DNA of 64,000 nt from Lentisphaerota bacterium (lineage in GTDB: Bacteria; Verrucomicrobiota; Lentisphaeria; Victivallales; Victivallaceae), in assembly GCA_015061525.1 (NCBI GenBank), contig SUWK01000001.1, forward strand, positions 62,001-126,000, written 5' to 3'. Under the pieces are notes generated by a model. That model saw only the letters and a program-made list of their open reading frames with translations, made no database searches and was not told the origin of the DNA. The first letter of the stretch is position 1. Every line of letters starts with the position of its first letter. Of the stretch, positions 53,257 to 62,267 are shown in pieces. The position numbers and the translations under genes are program-made.

Positions 53257-54807
53257 TCAATGCCGCGCACCGCGCCGGGAACTTCCACGCTGAAATCCCC
53301 CCTTTCCCTTGTGTCTGCCAGATGTCGGGACCGCAGCTTTTCCCGGCAGAAGCGGATTTTCAACTTCCGGCGGCAGCTGGAGCATCTCTTCTGTCGGCAA
53401 TATACTGCTGAAACGTGAATCCAGCAATTCTTCAATAGCAGGAAGATAATACGCACCGTATTCGCACAGAAAACTTATTGACGTACCGGTATTGCCTGCC
53501 CTGCCGGTTCTGCCGATACGGTGTATGTAATCTTCCGGTTGTTCCGGCAGATCATAGTTGATGACAAGAGAAACATCATCCACGTGAATCCCGCGTGCCG
53601 CGACATCGGTGGCAATCACGATCTTATCCTTGCCTGAACGGAATTTTTCCAGAATCTTTATCCGCTTTTCCTGTGAAATATCTCCGGAAAGCAGCGGTAC
53701 AGAAAATCCATAACGGGCCAAATCATACTGCAGACGCAAGTTGACATCTTTCCGGTTCCCGAAAATAATGACCCGCTCATACTCCATCGTTTTAAGGATA
53801 TGAAGCAGCAAAGCCAGTTTTTCTTCCCGGAGTACGGAGTAGAATGTCTGATTGATATTGTCACTGACCATCTTTTCAGGCTCGCTTTCCAAAACAACCG
53901 GTTCAGCCAGCCAACCGGCAGCCAGGCGCAAAATACTGTCATCCAGCGTTGCACTGAACAGCAAAGTTTGCCTTTCGCCTTTGCGCGGCATCTGGGAAAC
54001 TATGCGTTTGACATCCGGAATAAATCCCATATCCAGCATACGGTCAGCTTCGTCAATGACCAGAATTTCAACTTCACTCAAATCCAATGCCCCGGAACGG
54101 CTGTAATCAATTACCCTTCCCGGAGTACCGATGAGAACATCAAGCTGACAATCCAGCGTCATGCGCTGCTTTTCATGATCCATTCCTCCGAATACCACGG
54201 CTGTATTAAGTGCAGTAAAAATCCCCAGTTCACAGGCATCTTTATGTATTTGCATGGCAAGTTCACGGGTCGGAGCCAGCACCACCATACGCGGAGTACC
54301 GTTTTTCCGCCCGATCGTCAATGGATTATTCAGCAGTCTGGTAAATGATGCCAACAGAAATGCCGCTGTTTTTCCGGTACCGGTTTGTGCTTTTCCTGCC
54401 AGATCCCGTTTTTCCAACAACGGCGGCAAAGTCATCTCCTGAATCGGAGTACAATATTCAAAACCGGCATGCTGAATCCCAAACTGCACATCTTCGTGCA
54501 ACGCCAGATCAAGGAAACGCATCTTTCCTTCACAAATCGCCACTTCGGTCAATTTTTCCGGCTTTGCAGGAATCTTTTTTTGCTGCTGAACCACATTGCG
54601 GTTGCCGGAGTCGTGCGTCTTTTTGCGTTTGCGCCTGTTATCAGCTTTGTTTGCCGTCATTGCAGTAGGATTTTTACAGCACGATTCCGGATGTTTGCTT
54701 TTCGCTTTTTTACGTTTGTTTCCGCAGTTATGGACGGAGACTGACTTTCCGGCGTTTGCATTTCCGGAAAACAGCGTTTTGAGAAATGATTTTATCTTGT
54801 TGAACAC
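53257..54807 (-). CDS. DEAD-box RNA helicase
   Basis: 516 aa. Residues 1-95 are a lysine/serine-rich basic extension; the core begins at FLDLALHEDVQFGI. Motifs: Q motif GFEYCTPIQEMTLP, I AKAQTGTGKTAAF-like GKAQTGTGKTAAF, Ia PTRELAMQI, II IDEADRMLD, III SATLD, V ATDVAARGI, VI HRIGRTGRAG. RhlE-like with an RG-rich C-terminus (GFQRGSSRRGARH). Likely in ribosome assembly or RNA decay. Confidence 0.92.
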   Translation of the reverse strand: MFNKIKSFLKTLFSGNANAGKSVSVHNCGNKRKKAKSKHPESCCKNPTAMTANKADNRRKRKKTHDSGNRNVVQQQKKIPAKPEKLTEVAICEGKMRFLDLALHEDVQFGIQHAGFEYCTPIQEMTLPPLLEKRDLAGKAQTGTGKTAAFLLASFTRLLNNPLTIGRKNGTPRMVVLAPTRELAMQIHKDACELGIFTALNTAVVFGGMDHEKQRMTLDCQLDVLIGTPGRVIDYSRSGALDLSEVEILVIDEADRMLDMGFIPDVKRIVSQMPRKGERQTLLFSATLDDSILRLAAGWLAEPVVLESEPEKMVSDNINQTFYSVLREEKLALLLHILKTMEYERVIIFGNRKDVNLRLQYDLARYGFSVPLLSGDISQEKRIKILEKFRSGKDKIVIATDVAARGIHVDDVSLVINYDLPEQPEDYIHRIGRTGRAGNTGTSISFLCEYGAYYLPAIEELLDSRFSSILPTEEMLQLPPEVENPLLPGKAAVPTSGRHKGKGGFQRGSSRRGARH

Positions 54808-54809
54808 TT

Positions 54810-55706
54810 TTACAAATCTTTTATGTTAAATTTTTTCAGGATATCCATGATCTGCCTGCCCAGACTCTCCTGCAACTCCGGACGGCGCAAGGCGAATTCC
54901 ACATTCGCCGAAACAAAACCAGCCACACGGCCTAAATCATATCGTTTCCCAGCGATCAGACAGCCAAAAACTTTCTCTGTCAGCAACAATTTTTTTACAG
55001 CATCGGTCAATTGTATTTCACCGTGTAATCCGGGACAAGTATCGCGCAAAGCGGCAAAAATCTCCGGAGTAAACAGGTAACGTGCAGCAACCGCAAAATC
55101 ACTCGGCGCATCCGCCGGAGATGGTTTTTCCACCAGATCACTCAACTGCATAACCCGCTCTGCAATCATATTTCCGGCGGCAATACCGTATGAAGAAATT
55201 TTTTCCTGCGGCACTCTGGTCAATGCAATTACCGAGGAACGATACTCTTCATAAACGCTTACCAACTGAGCGGAAACTCCGCGTGAAACTGCGGAATCCA
55301 TCACCGTATCCCCCAGCAGCACCATCACCGGATCCGTTCCGGCGAAATCTGCCGCCAACGCTACAGCATCTCCCAGACCATTAAGCTCATATTGATAAAC
55401 ATACGAAATATTTGCAAGGGTGTTTATTTTTTTTATGCCGGCAAATAATTCATCTTTTCCTGATGACTTCAAGCGTTCCTCCAACTTTTCCGCCGGCATA
55501 AAATGTTCTTTTATCGCCTCTTTTCCCGGACTGATAATTATGAGGATATCTTCAGCTCCGGCATCGACAGCCTCCTCTACTACATATTGCAGGACAGGAG
55601 TATCCACCAAAGGTATCAATTCTTTGGGAACCGCCTTAGTGAACGGCAGCATACGGGTTCCGAACCCGGCCGCAGGGATGACTGCTTTGGTCACGACTCG
55701 ACTCAT
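54810..55706 (-). CDS. galU: UTP-glucose-1-phosphate uridylyltransferase
   Basis: Makes UDP-glucose. The nucleotidyltransferase start KAVIPAAGFGTRMLPFTKAV with PKELIPLVDTPVLQYVVEEA, then VLLGDTVMD for the metal Asp. 298 aa. The GHMP kinase ends 3 nt upstream and the helicase starts 2 nt downstream, so all three are likely one transcript. Confidence 0.92.
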   Translation of the reverse strand: MSRVVTKAVIPAAGFGTRMLPFTKAVPKELIPLVDTPVLQYVVEEAVDAGAEDILIIISPGKEAIKEHFMPAEKLEERLKSSGKDELFAGIKKINTLANISYVYQYELNGLGDAVALAADFAGTDPVMVLLGDTVMDSAVSRGVSAQLVSVYEEYRSSVIALTRVPQEKISSYGIAAGNMIAERVMQLSDLVEKPSPADAPSDFAVAARYLFTPEIFAALRDTCPGLHGEIQLTDAVKKLLLTEKVFGCLIAGKRYDLGRVAGFVSANVEFALRRPELQESLGRQIMDILKKFNIKDL

Positions 55707-55709
55707 GCC

Positions 55710-56726
55710 TTACTCTCCCCCCTGCCGGACGATGTTTGGTTTTACGATCTCAACCCCATAAATTTTCAGTTTACGACGCAGATTTTCAAACATCGCCTCA
55801 TCTTCAAACGTCCCGACGATCGCACCGCCGGAACCGGTAAATTTTGCAGATGCTCCGGTACTTCTGGCAACTTCGATCATCTGACGGTTCCTGCTGCTGA
55901 TGCTGCCGGAACAAACTTCACTGCGCAAATCAAAATTGCGATCGATCAAACGCTGGACTGTCGAATAGTCTCCATTTTTCAGAGCATTTTTCATTTGCAC
56001 GGTCAAATCGGCCCACTCCTCCATTGCAGCCAGAACCTGCGGAACACGGGCGTTGTAATCATCACGCAGCCGTGAGTGCAAAATTTCAGAACCTTCCGCA
56101 AGGTCGGTACGGTAAGCAACGTAAAAATTGATTTCCGGCGGCAGCTCGATCGCTTCATATCTGCCGTAACCGTGAGTTTGCATATATTGCCGGTCAAAAT
56201 CCATAAAAACCGGATGATTATACGCCTGAGCAACCCGATCCTGCAATCCGGCAGGGATGCTCAATTCATCCCGCTCGGCTGCGAGAACTAAATTGGCAAG
56301 TTCGGCATTGCTCATAACGACACCGTAAAATTCTGCCATCGCCCTGATCGCGGCGGTGATAATCGCTGAGGAACCTGCCAATCCGAGACGATTCGGTATA
56401 TCGCTCTGATAACGGATAGTAAAATTCTTTTTTTCCAAAGTCAAACCTTTTTCCCGGCAATAAACCAGAAATTTTCTGGCCGAGGCTTTCAAAAGGCGAA
56501 TACCACCGTAATAACCATACATCCCGATCTTACGGTCGAGGTCTTCCAAATCCTGAAATTCATTCAAGTCACGGAATGCGGAAAGAAAAGCAATCTGCGG
56601 AGTTTCATACAATTGCACTTGAGCAGAATAATTATCAAAAACAAAAGCAATCGTTTTTCCGAAATATCCATCCGAGGGATTTCCGATCAATGCCGCCCGG
56701 GGATAAGCCACAGAGTTTATTATCAT
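55710..56726 (-). CDS. GHMP-family sugar kinase (glucuronokinase-like)
   Basis: 338 aa. The substrate and ATP-binding motifs are GNPSDGYFGKTIAF (motif 1), IPNRLGLAGSSAIITAAIRA (motif 2, ATP) and AKFTGSGGAIVG (motif 3). The arrangement and the IRYQSDIPNRLGLAGSS segment resemble plant glucuronokinase and related sugar-1-kinases. Adjacent to galU, it may supply a sugar-1-phosphate for nucleotide-sugar formation. The sugar is not determinable from sequence. Confidence 0.8.
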   Translation of the reverse strand: MIINSVAYPRAALIGNPSDGYFGKTIAFVFDNYSAQVQLYETPQIAFLSAFRDLNEFQDLEDLDRKIGMYGYYGGIRLLKASARKFLVYCREKGLTLEKKNFTIRYQSDIPNRLGLAGSSAIITAAIRAMAEFYGVVMSNAELANLVLAAERDELSIPAGLQDRVAQAYNHPVFMDFDRQYMQTHGYGRYEAIELPPEINFYVAYRTDLAEGSEILHSRLRDDYNARVPQVLAAMEEWADLTVQMKNALKNGDYSTVQRLIDRNFDLRSEVCSGSISSRNRQMIEVARSTGASAKFTGSGGAIVGTFEDEAMFENLRRKLKIYGVEIVKPNIVRQGGE

Positions 56727-57051
56727 AGATTACCTTTTCAAATACACAACAAAACTAATTCTTATAATATACTTGCAGATAAGCTTTTTTTCAAGCAGGG
56801 AGACCATTATCTTTATCTGCAAAGATTTTTTAGCCGGCGAAAGAGTCAAAACTCTTGGATCCCCCAAAATGTCTTTTCGTAATGCAGAAATGACATTTGC
56901 TGCAGATGCAGCCGGTTGCATGTTTGACTCAGAGCTTCTCCTGCTATGAATTTTAATAATTTTTTCAAAAAAACTTGCAAAAATCACAATAGAACATTAT
57001 ATTTATTCCCATCCGGTCCTTTTTACAAATCCCGAACAGGAGAAATCAAAA
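56727..57051. other. Gene-free gap between the GHMP kinase and the small secreted protein
   Basis: 325 bp between divergent genes. The 57052 promoter (TTGCAA 56975-56980, 17 bp, TATATT 56998-57003) is in it. A minus-strand 85-codon frame covers most of the gap but overlaps the promoter and has no recognisable domain. Nothing else is evident. Confidence 0.6.
56975..57003 (+). promoter_or_regulatory. Promoter of the 123-aa secreted protein gene
   Basis: TTGCAA, 17-bp spacer, TATATT. AGGAG lies close before ATG 57052. Confidence 0.65.
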
Positions 57052-57423
57052 ATGAAAAAATTGTTATTGCTCTCTATGTTGCTTCTCGGTGCATCTGCAA
57101 CTCTTTTGGCAGACAATGTTGAAGACACCCAATTCCGGCAGTATGTGGAACTCACCAGAAAAAGTCTCACTAATCCGGCAGGGATGACGGTCGCTTCCGA
57201 CAGCACTTACCGTATTATATATGTTGCGATGCCGATGGCGATCTCTTCCTCGGATGTTACTCCTGAAATAATGAAGTCGATGAAAAACATTATGCTCGCG
57301 GCAATGCGTAAGGAGACGGCAGACTGTGCCGTCATCAAAGATCTCAAAATCAGCATAGTGTATTCTTTTATCACTTCTGATAAACATATTTTTACCACGA
57401 CGATTACATTCAACGATCTGTAA
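57052..57423 (+). CDS. Small secreted protein, unknown function
   Basis: 123 aa. Signal peptide KKLLLLSMLLLGASATLLA, then a mature domain of about 100 residues (NVEDTQFRQYVELTRKSLTN, later YSFITSDKHIFTTTITFNDL) that looks alpha/beta. Family not recognised. Single-gene transcript between a clear promoter and a terminator hairpin. Confidence 0.7.
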   Translation: MKKLLLLSMLLLGASATLLADNVEDTQFRQYVELTRKSLTNPAGMTVASDSTYRIIYVAMPMAISSSDVTPEIMKSMKNIMLAAMRKETADCAVIKDLKISIVYSFITSDKHIFTTTITFNDL

Positions 57424-57445
57424 GATACGATCAATCATATTATAA

Positions 57446-57484
57446 GGGCTGTCGCAATACCTTAAAAAAGATTTGCGGCAGCCC
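57446..57484 (+). terminator. Terminator hairpin after the small secreted protein
   Basis: GGGCTGTCGCAA (57446-57457) pairs with TTGCGGCAGCCC (57473-57484), 12 bp with one U-G position, 15-nt loop. The downstream CCTTTGAATT is a weak U tract. It may also stop leftward transcription. Confidence 0.5.
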
Positions 57485-57532
57485 CTTTGAATTAATCGAT
57501 AAGATTTCAGGCTGATAAATTAAAAATCCGTG

Positions 57533-59385
57533 TTATTTTATCAGCGGTTCTCCGGTGAAGAACGGTTCGACAATCACCATATCCCACATGATCTGCTGAC
57601 CGGCCTTACCCGGGAATTCATCAGAATCCCAGTCAGACAAAATTAATTCTGCGGTAGTATCTGTTGCTTTGAATTTAAGGAACATGTAATTCAGCCGGAC
57701 ATTTACACTCTTTTTATCTTTGGTTCTGAATGCACACTGATGCCGGATGCTGCCGGACTCAAGTGTTTGAGCTCCGATTACCGAAATTCCGGTATACATC
57801 AAATCCGCAGATGAAATATTTTTGAAATCAGCGTTATTGACCTTTACTGAATACACCTGACCGGGGACCAATCCGGTAATCTGTTGTTTGATCAGATTCG
57901 GCTTTTGGTCATTTCTGGTCGTCACGACAAATTTCCCGGGGAAATTCACCCATTTTTTGCCATCAAAATATTCGGTAAATTCCGGGAATGAGGTAGTGTA
58001 ATACTTTTGTTTGCCGTATGGAAGCTGCTTTGCATCAAACAATTCAATACTTTTATCAGCAGCTTTTTGGAAAGTCCAGTGTTTTTCCCCTCGTTAAATC
58101 CGGCATTTTTGATCAAAGACATTTCGAATGGAATGTCTGACATCCGTTCCCGGTGTCCTTCTATCAGATAATGGCGGAAAAGAGCCGATATCCACCGCAA
58201 ATGTTCTTCATCCAGATGGTTTATCAAATATGGAGATACCCCGAAATAATCCTTGAAATACGGTTCATTTACCATAAATTTCAACTGTAAATCAAAAAAT
58301 GCTTTCAAGCACACTCCGGAAGAGGATATCATATTGAATGAACTTGTTCCATTTCCGAGACCAAATGCCCAAATCTGTTTATGAGGAGCAATATATTTGC
58401 AGACTTCCAACAATTTGCGGGCCGAAATCGATGATCTGAAGTAATCATCCTCTTTCCCGGGTTTCACTCTTGCCGACAGATAAACCTCCGGTATGGTACG
58501 CAAAGATTGCGTACTGTTGGCAAGTTCAAAGATCTTCTGATGATTGACACATTCTGCAAATGCCGGATAAAACAGATAAACCTGCTGGTTATCCAACACT
58601 CCGTTTTTGATCATTTTGTCCAGTGTTTCCCGTAAATACGTCATTTCCTGCGGTTTATCATGATGAAGTTCATCGTAAACAAAGCCGTCATAATCCTGAT
58701 TTTTCTTCAAGAACGTCGTCCAGAAATGATAAAGATTTTTGTTATTGTATCCGGAACGGAAGTTGCTCAATCCCCTTCTGCCGAACCACTGTCTGCCGGC
58801 ACTGCGCCATTTGAAGCGGAAATCAGCGTATGCTGACGGCGGTTCCGGTTCATCCACAATGATATTGAATGACTGTAGAATATTATCCTGAAAAAGTTTA
58901 TCTACTGAATGAAAATGATTGCCCCTGCCATTGAAACCGGGGATCCTGCTGGATGCCTGATAAAAGATGATCGCCGGAATTTCCCGCAAAGAAATTTCCT
59001 TAACATCCGGAGTTCCATTCACCCAGATGTTAAGAGTATGTTTACCTTTTTTAAGGTATTTCATCGCCTCATTCACCGACAGGTAAGGAGACAGGATCAT
59101 CTCTTCAGCCGGATTATCACTGTCAATAAAAAATTTCACATCTCCCCGGCTGACATTGTCATTGAATCCTTTCTTGAGGGAAAGATATATCCAGCCGTCA
59201 TTGCGTTTTTCAAAGGCAACAGTCTGAAATTTTGTCCATTTTGCGAAAGACGGTATTTGCTTCGGCTGCAGTCTGATTTGTTCAACGACAAAGTTGTTCA
59301 AGCGTCCCCGGGATGTATTGGCGATCTCGGCATGGGTCACTAAACCAAGCAGCATGATCAGTATCAAAAGTATTTTACTACGCAT
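57533..59385 (-). pseudogene. Large secreted protein split by a frameshift
   Basis: Two overlapping minus frames join into one protein of about 617 aa. The upstream part (start ATG 59385, signal peptide LLILIMLLGLVTHA) contains ADFRFKWRSAGRQWFGRRGL and FVYDELHHDKPQEMTYLRE and reads normally to about 58090. After the run GGGGAAAAAC (complement of 58081-58090) the frame continues as junk to 57946, while the sister frame reads WTFQKAADKSIELFDAKQLP and runs to 57533. Deleting one A restores one chain. The family is not recognised; the FVYDELHHD region hints at a TIM-barrel hydrolase. It lies 20 nt downstream of the pseudopilin gene. It could be a true mutation, an assembly error or programmed slippage. 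Confidence 0.7.
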
Positions 59386-59405
59386 TACTTATCTCCTCAA
59401 AATTC

Positions 59406-60155
59406 TCAATTTATACGTCCGCCGTGCCAATGAGCATCCTGGTTTCCAAGGGTGGTATAAGATGCCTCTTTATCAGCAACTTTGATTCCTTCTGCGTGAC
59501 CGTCGCAAAAGAGGATATTGACTGTACCCTGATGTCTTGAAGCATCCGGTCTGCCGTACATTGCTGTTGATGAAGGCAGTGCATATACCCGGCTGGTTCC
59601 GCGGATAAAGGCAAAACTGCCGTTTTGAGTGGTATCCATAATCGTATAAGTGCTTGACGGATTTTCGATTTGCACATGCTTGGCCGGAATATACGTATTA
59701 TTACTTCCGAGATACTCTGAACCATTGACATAACGCCAGTTCATTCCATAACCGATTCTTGCATAGTTGGTATATGAATCCGGATCAGTGGTAAAAGACG
59801 GATCATACAGAACTTCTTTGGACATACCGTAAATCTCCGCGAATAATTCCCCCCATGTACTGAAGCCGTTGTATTCCACTGCTCCGCTTTTGGCAGACCA
59901 GGGCGGATAATAGTCAAAGCTGTCCACATAAGTGAAAGATGCTGTACCGAATTGTTTCAAATTATTTATGCAGCTTGCGGTCCTGCCGCGTTCACGGGCA
60001 GAATTGAGCACGGGGAGCAGGATCGCGGCAAGAATGGCGATGATGGCAATCACGACCAGCAATTCAATCAATGTAAAACTGCATACTTTTTCTTTTTTCA
60101 GTTGGAAGGAATTATTTTTCCCCGGGAATTTGATGTTTCGTTTAATTGTGTTCAT
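59406..60155 (-). CDS. Prepilin-type secreted protein of the H-X9-DG kind
   Basis: 249 aa. A basic leader ([19 protein letters not shown]) precedes [20 protein letters not shown], then [20 protein letters not shown]. The C-terminus has [18 protein letters not shown], the H-X9-DG motif. Proteins of this kind are numerous in Lentisphaerota and Planctomycetes; the hydrophobic N-terminal helix suggests type II secretion pseudopilins or surface proteins. Cotranscribed with the frameshifted gene; a divergent AraC regulator lies upstream. Confidence 0.88.
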   Translation of the reverse strand: MNTIKRNIKFPGKNNSFQLKKEKVCSFTLIELLVVIAIIAILAAILLPVLNSARERGRTASCINNLKQFGTASFTYVDSFDYYPPWSAKSGAVEYNGFSTWGELFAEIYGMSKEVLYDPSFTTDPDSYTNYARIGYGMNWRYVNGSEYLGSNNTYIPAKHVQIENPSSTYTIMDTTQNGSFAFIRGTSRVYALPSSTAMYGRPDASRHQGTVNILFCDGHAEGIKVADKEASYTTLGNQDAHWHGGRIN

Positions 60156-60416
60156 CTTTCATCTCCTTTATTTAGTTTCAAAGCCTTTTTTGGTTTTTTT
60201 CAGACATTTTTACAAAAGTTCGGCAGCAACCATTTCACCGGAAATTTACAACTGATGAACAGTTTCTCTATCATTGCTCACCTGTTTTTTATAATTTCCG
60301 GTTACGTTTTTAATATATCTGTCAAAAAAATTTTTTACAACAGCTTTATTTTTCAAAAAAGTATGATATATTTTCAAAAAGAAATGAATTTTTTTCAACC
60401 AGTCCAGGAGACGTAA

Positions 60417-61286
60417 ATGAAAAGCGGATTTATAGGTTCCACAGAGGGGCATTCTCAATTATTCGGATATAATTTCGGAGAATATCCGATTCATAAGTTC
60501 AATCATTTCAACAAATACGATAAATTATACCCGCTGTATCCGATTTTTTGCGGAACAGATTACTGGCACCATGAATGTTACCGGGAAAGAGTCAATTCCG
60601 ATGTTTTTGCAATTGAATACGTACAGAATGGAGATTTTATATTTGTTCATGACGGCGAAAAGGAATTGTGTCGTCCTGGAGAAATTTTTCTGGTACATCA
60701 TGGATGTAATTGTTCAATGCGCTGTCAAACACCAAGCGCGCAGAAACGAACGTTGTGCATGGATGGGCCGCTGCTGCTGCCGCTTCTGTCAGCATGCGGT
60801 TTGGATCGCGTTTTCTGCATCCGCGATATCGACACAGCACGGATGGATGCACTTTTTAACCAGATGGATGAATTCAGTTGCCAGGAAGAGCTTGATTTTG
60901 GTAAATTAAGCAGTTTTTGTTATTCATTTTTGCTAACGTTAGCGGAGTTGGCGATCATCAGCCCCCGCCCGGAAGAACTGCAAAAAGCATTGCGTTTTAT
61001 GCGGTCATCACTCAACGGTTCATTATCCCTGACTGACCTTGCCAAATACGCTGGAGTAAGTCAAGCTACTTTGTACCGGCTGTTCCGGGAGTATTTCGGC
61101 AGCAGTCCGATCAACTATTTTCTGGAACAGAAAATGGCAAAAGCCAAAACGTTACTGCAATATTTTCCTGTTAAACAGGTTTCCGTGATATTGAATTTTT
61201 CCACGCCCCAATATTTCTCCAATGAATTCAAAAAACGTTATGGGATCTCTCCGAAAAATTTCCGCTGTCAATCATCCGGCAAATGA
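60417..61286 (+). CDS. AraC-family transcriptional regulator
   Basis: 289 aa. An N-terminal cupin-like sensing domain (FAIEYVQNGDFIFVHDGEKE, then LCRPGEIFLVHHGCNC) is followed by a C-terminal double HTH: LTDLAKYAGVSQATLYRLFR and KQVSVILNFSTPQYFSNEFK, ending YGISPKNFR. ATG with AGGAG immediately upstream, possible TATATT at 60367. Divergent from the pseudopilin/secreted-protein unit, which it most likely regulates. Confidence 0.92.
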   Translation: MKSGFIGSTEGHSQLFGYNFGEYPIHKFNHFNKYDKLYPLYPIFCGTDYWHHECYRERVNSDVFAIEYVQNGDFIFVHDGEKELCRPGEIFLVHHGCNCSMRCQTPSAQKRTLCMDGPLLLPLLSACGLDRVFCIRDIDTARMDALFNQMDEFSCQEELDFGKLSSFCYSFLLTLAELAIISPRPEELQKALRFMRSSLNGSLSLTDLAKYAGVSQATLYRLFREYFGSSPINYFLEQKMAKAKTLLQYFPVKQVSVILNFSTPQYFSNEFKKRYGISPKNFRCQSSGK

Positions 61287-61644
61287 TTCGGCGAAAAAAA
61301 TGGCAGCACAGTCTTGATTTTTCCAAAAAATGAATCAGTTACGTGCCCGTCCTGATTTGCTTCCAAGAAAACAACATGCATATCGACCGCGATCTGAATG
61401 CGGTCGATATATCCTCTTTTCCAGGGCCTATAAAAAAACGGTTCTTTCCGTTGTCGGCAATATCACGTCGAAATGTCTTACTTGAAAATTTGTATATCCA
61501 GGCAATATCCTGATCTTTCATCTCTTTTATGAAAGATGTATTGTTGGGATAATGATTCTGCTGCATCATTTTGAGAATAGTCTGAATTCTCCGTATCTAT
61601 ATTATTGGCAGACGTTTTATCACCGGACAAACAGAACACAAATT
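61287..61644. other. Gap with decayed HTH fragment and a strong hairpin
   Basis: 358 bp without an intact gene. A perfect 11-bp stem (ATATCGACCGC 61380-61390 / GCGGTCGATAT 61400-61410) with a 9-nt loop lies 94 nt after araC; the flanks give little U tract. The minus strand holds the HTH remnant described at 61339-61600. Confidence 0.6.
61339..61600 (-). pseudogene. Remnant of a YafY/DeoR-type HTH regulator
   Basis: On the minus strand the frame reads RRIQTILKMMQQNHYPNNTS, later FSSKTFRRDIADNG. This resembles the N-terminal HTH of WYL-domain regulators (IL..L....YPN...L...VS.KT..RDI). No valid start and no WYL domain remain, so I read it as a decayed fragment. Confidence 0.35.
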
Positions 61645-62148
61645 TCAGAATTCAAGAGCGACCTGTTTGCCTTCTTCTAACGAAGTGCAGTAACAATCTG
61701 TTGCATAAGCACGCTCGGGAAGGACGATCATCACATTGAGAGGACGGTTTTCCACCGCATACGCAGCATGATGCCACACTCCCGGACGGAGCATAAGGAT
61801 ACAGCCCTTGGGAACGAGAAATGCTTCGATCTCATCGACCGGACACTCGTTGCCGGCACCGGCAGGTGCGCACCATACCACGGCATCCTGATCCAGAGGC
61901 ATGGACACTTCACTGGTGTAGTTGTGATACTCGGCATCGGTAACGATCATCGGCCGGTACTGCATACGGCACGTGGAAAAAGAGGGTACAGCACCGCCAA
62001 GATCCTGCTGAACCATATCGCGAAAAAAAGCGATCGGCGCATCTTTGGGACCGGTGGCATTGGCATCCAACGGATCAATAAGCATCGCATAAGAACCGAA
62101 TTTGTGGAAATTTTCCCGGGAAAGTTTCTGAATTTTGACTGTTTTCAT
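61645..62148 (-). CDS. Ureidoglycolate lyase-like (AllA-like) cupin protein
   Basis: 167 aa. The region YTSEVSMPLDQDAVVWCAPA ... EAFLVPKGCILMLRPGVWHHAAYAV has the cupin/AllA pattern, with the conserved GVWHH motif. AllA cleaves ureidoglycolate to glyoxylate and urea, but no purine-degradation genes are nearby, so the true substrate is uncertain. The start MKTVKIQKLSRENFHKFGS is ordinary for AllA-like proteins. Confidence 0.65.
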   Translation of the reverse strand: MKTVKIQKLSRENFHKFGSYAMLIDPLDANATGPKDAPIAFFRDMVQQDLGGAVPSFSTCRMQYRPMIVTDAEYHNYTSEVSMPLDQDAVVWCAPAGAGNECPVDEIEAFLVPKGCILMLRPGVWHHAAYAVENRPLNVMIVLPERAYATDCYCTSLEEGKQVALEF

Positions 62149-62267
62149 AATTTAACCTTTCAAGTTAGTGTTAATATCATCCAATTAAAAAAAATATACA
62201 CCCGTTTTTCCCGATTCGTCAAACCACATTCTAGAAATCAGTTCATTTGCCAAGATTCCAGAAAGTT

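Noticed and set aside
56730..56987. 85-codon minus-strand frame in the gap upstream of 57052
   Set aside because: Overlaps a good promoter, no ribosome-binding site or domain seen; too weak to call.
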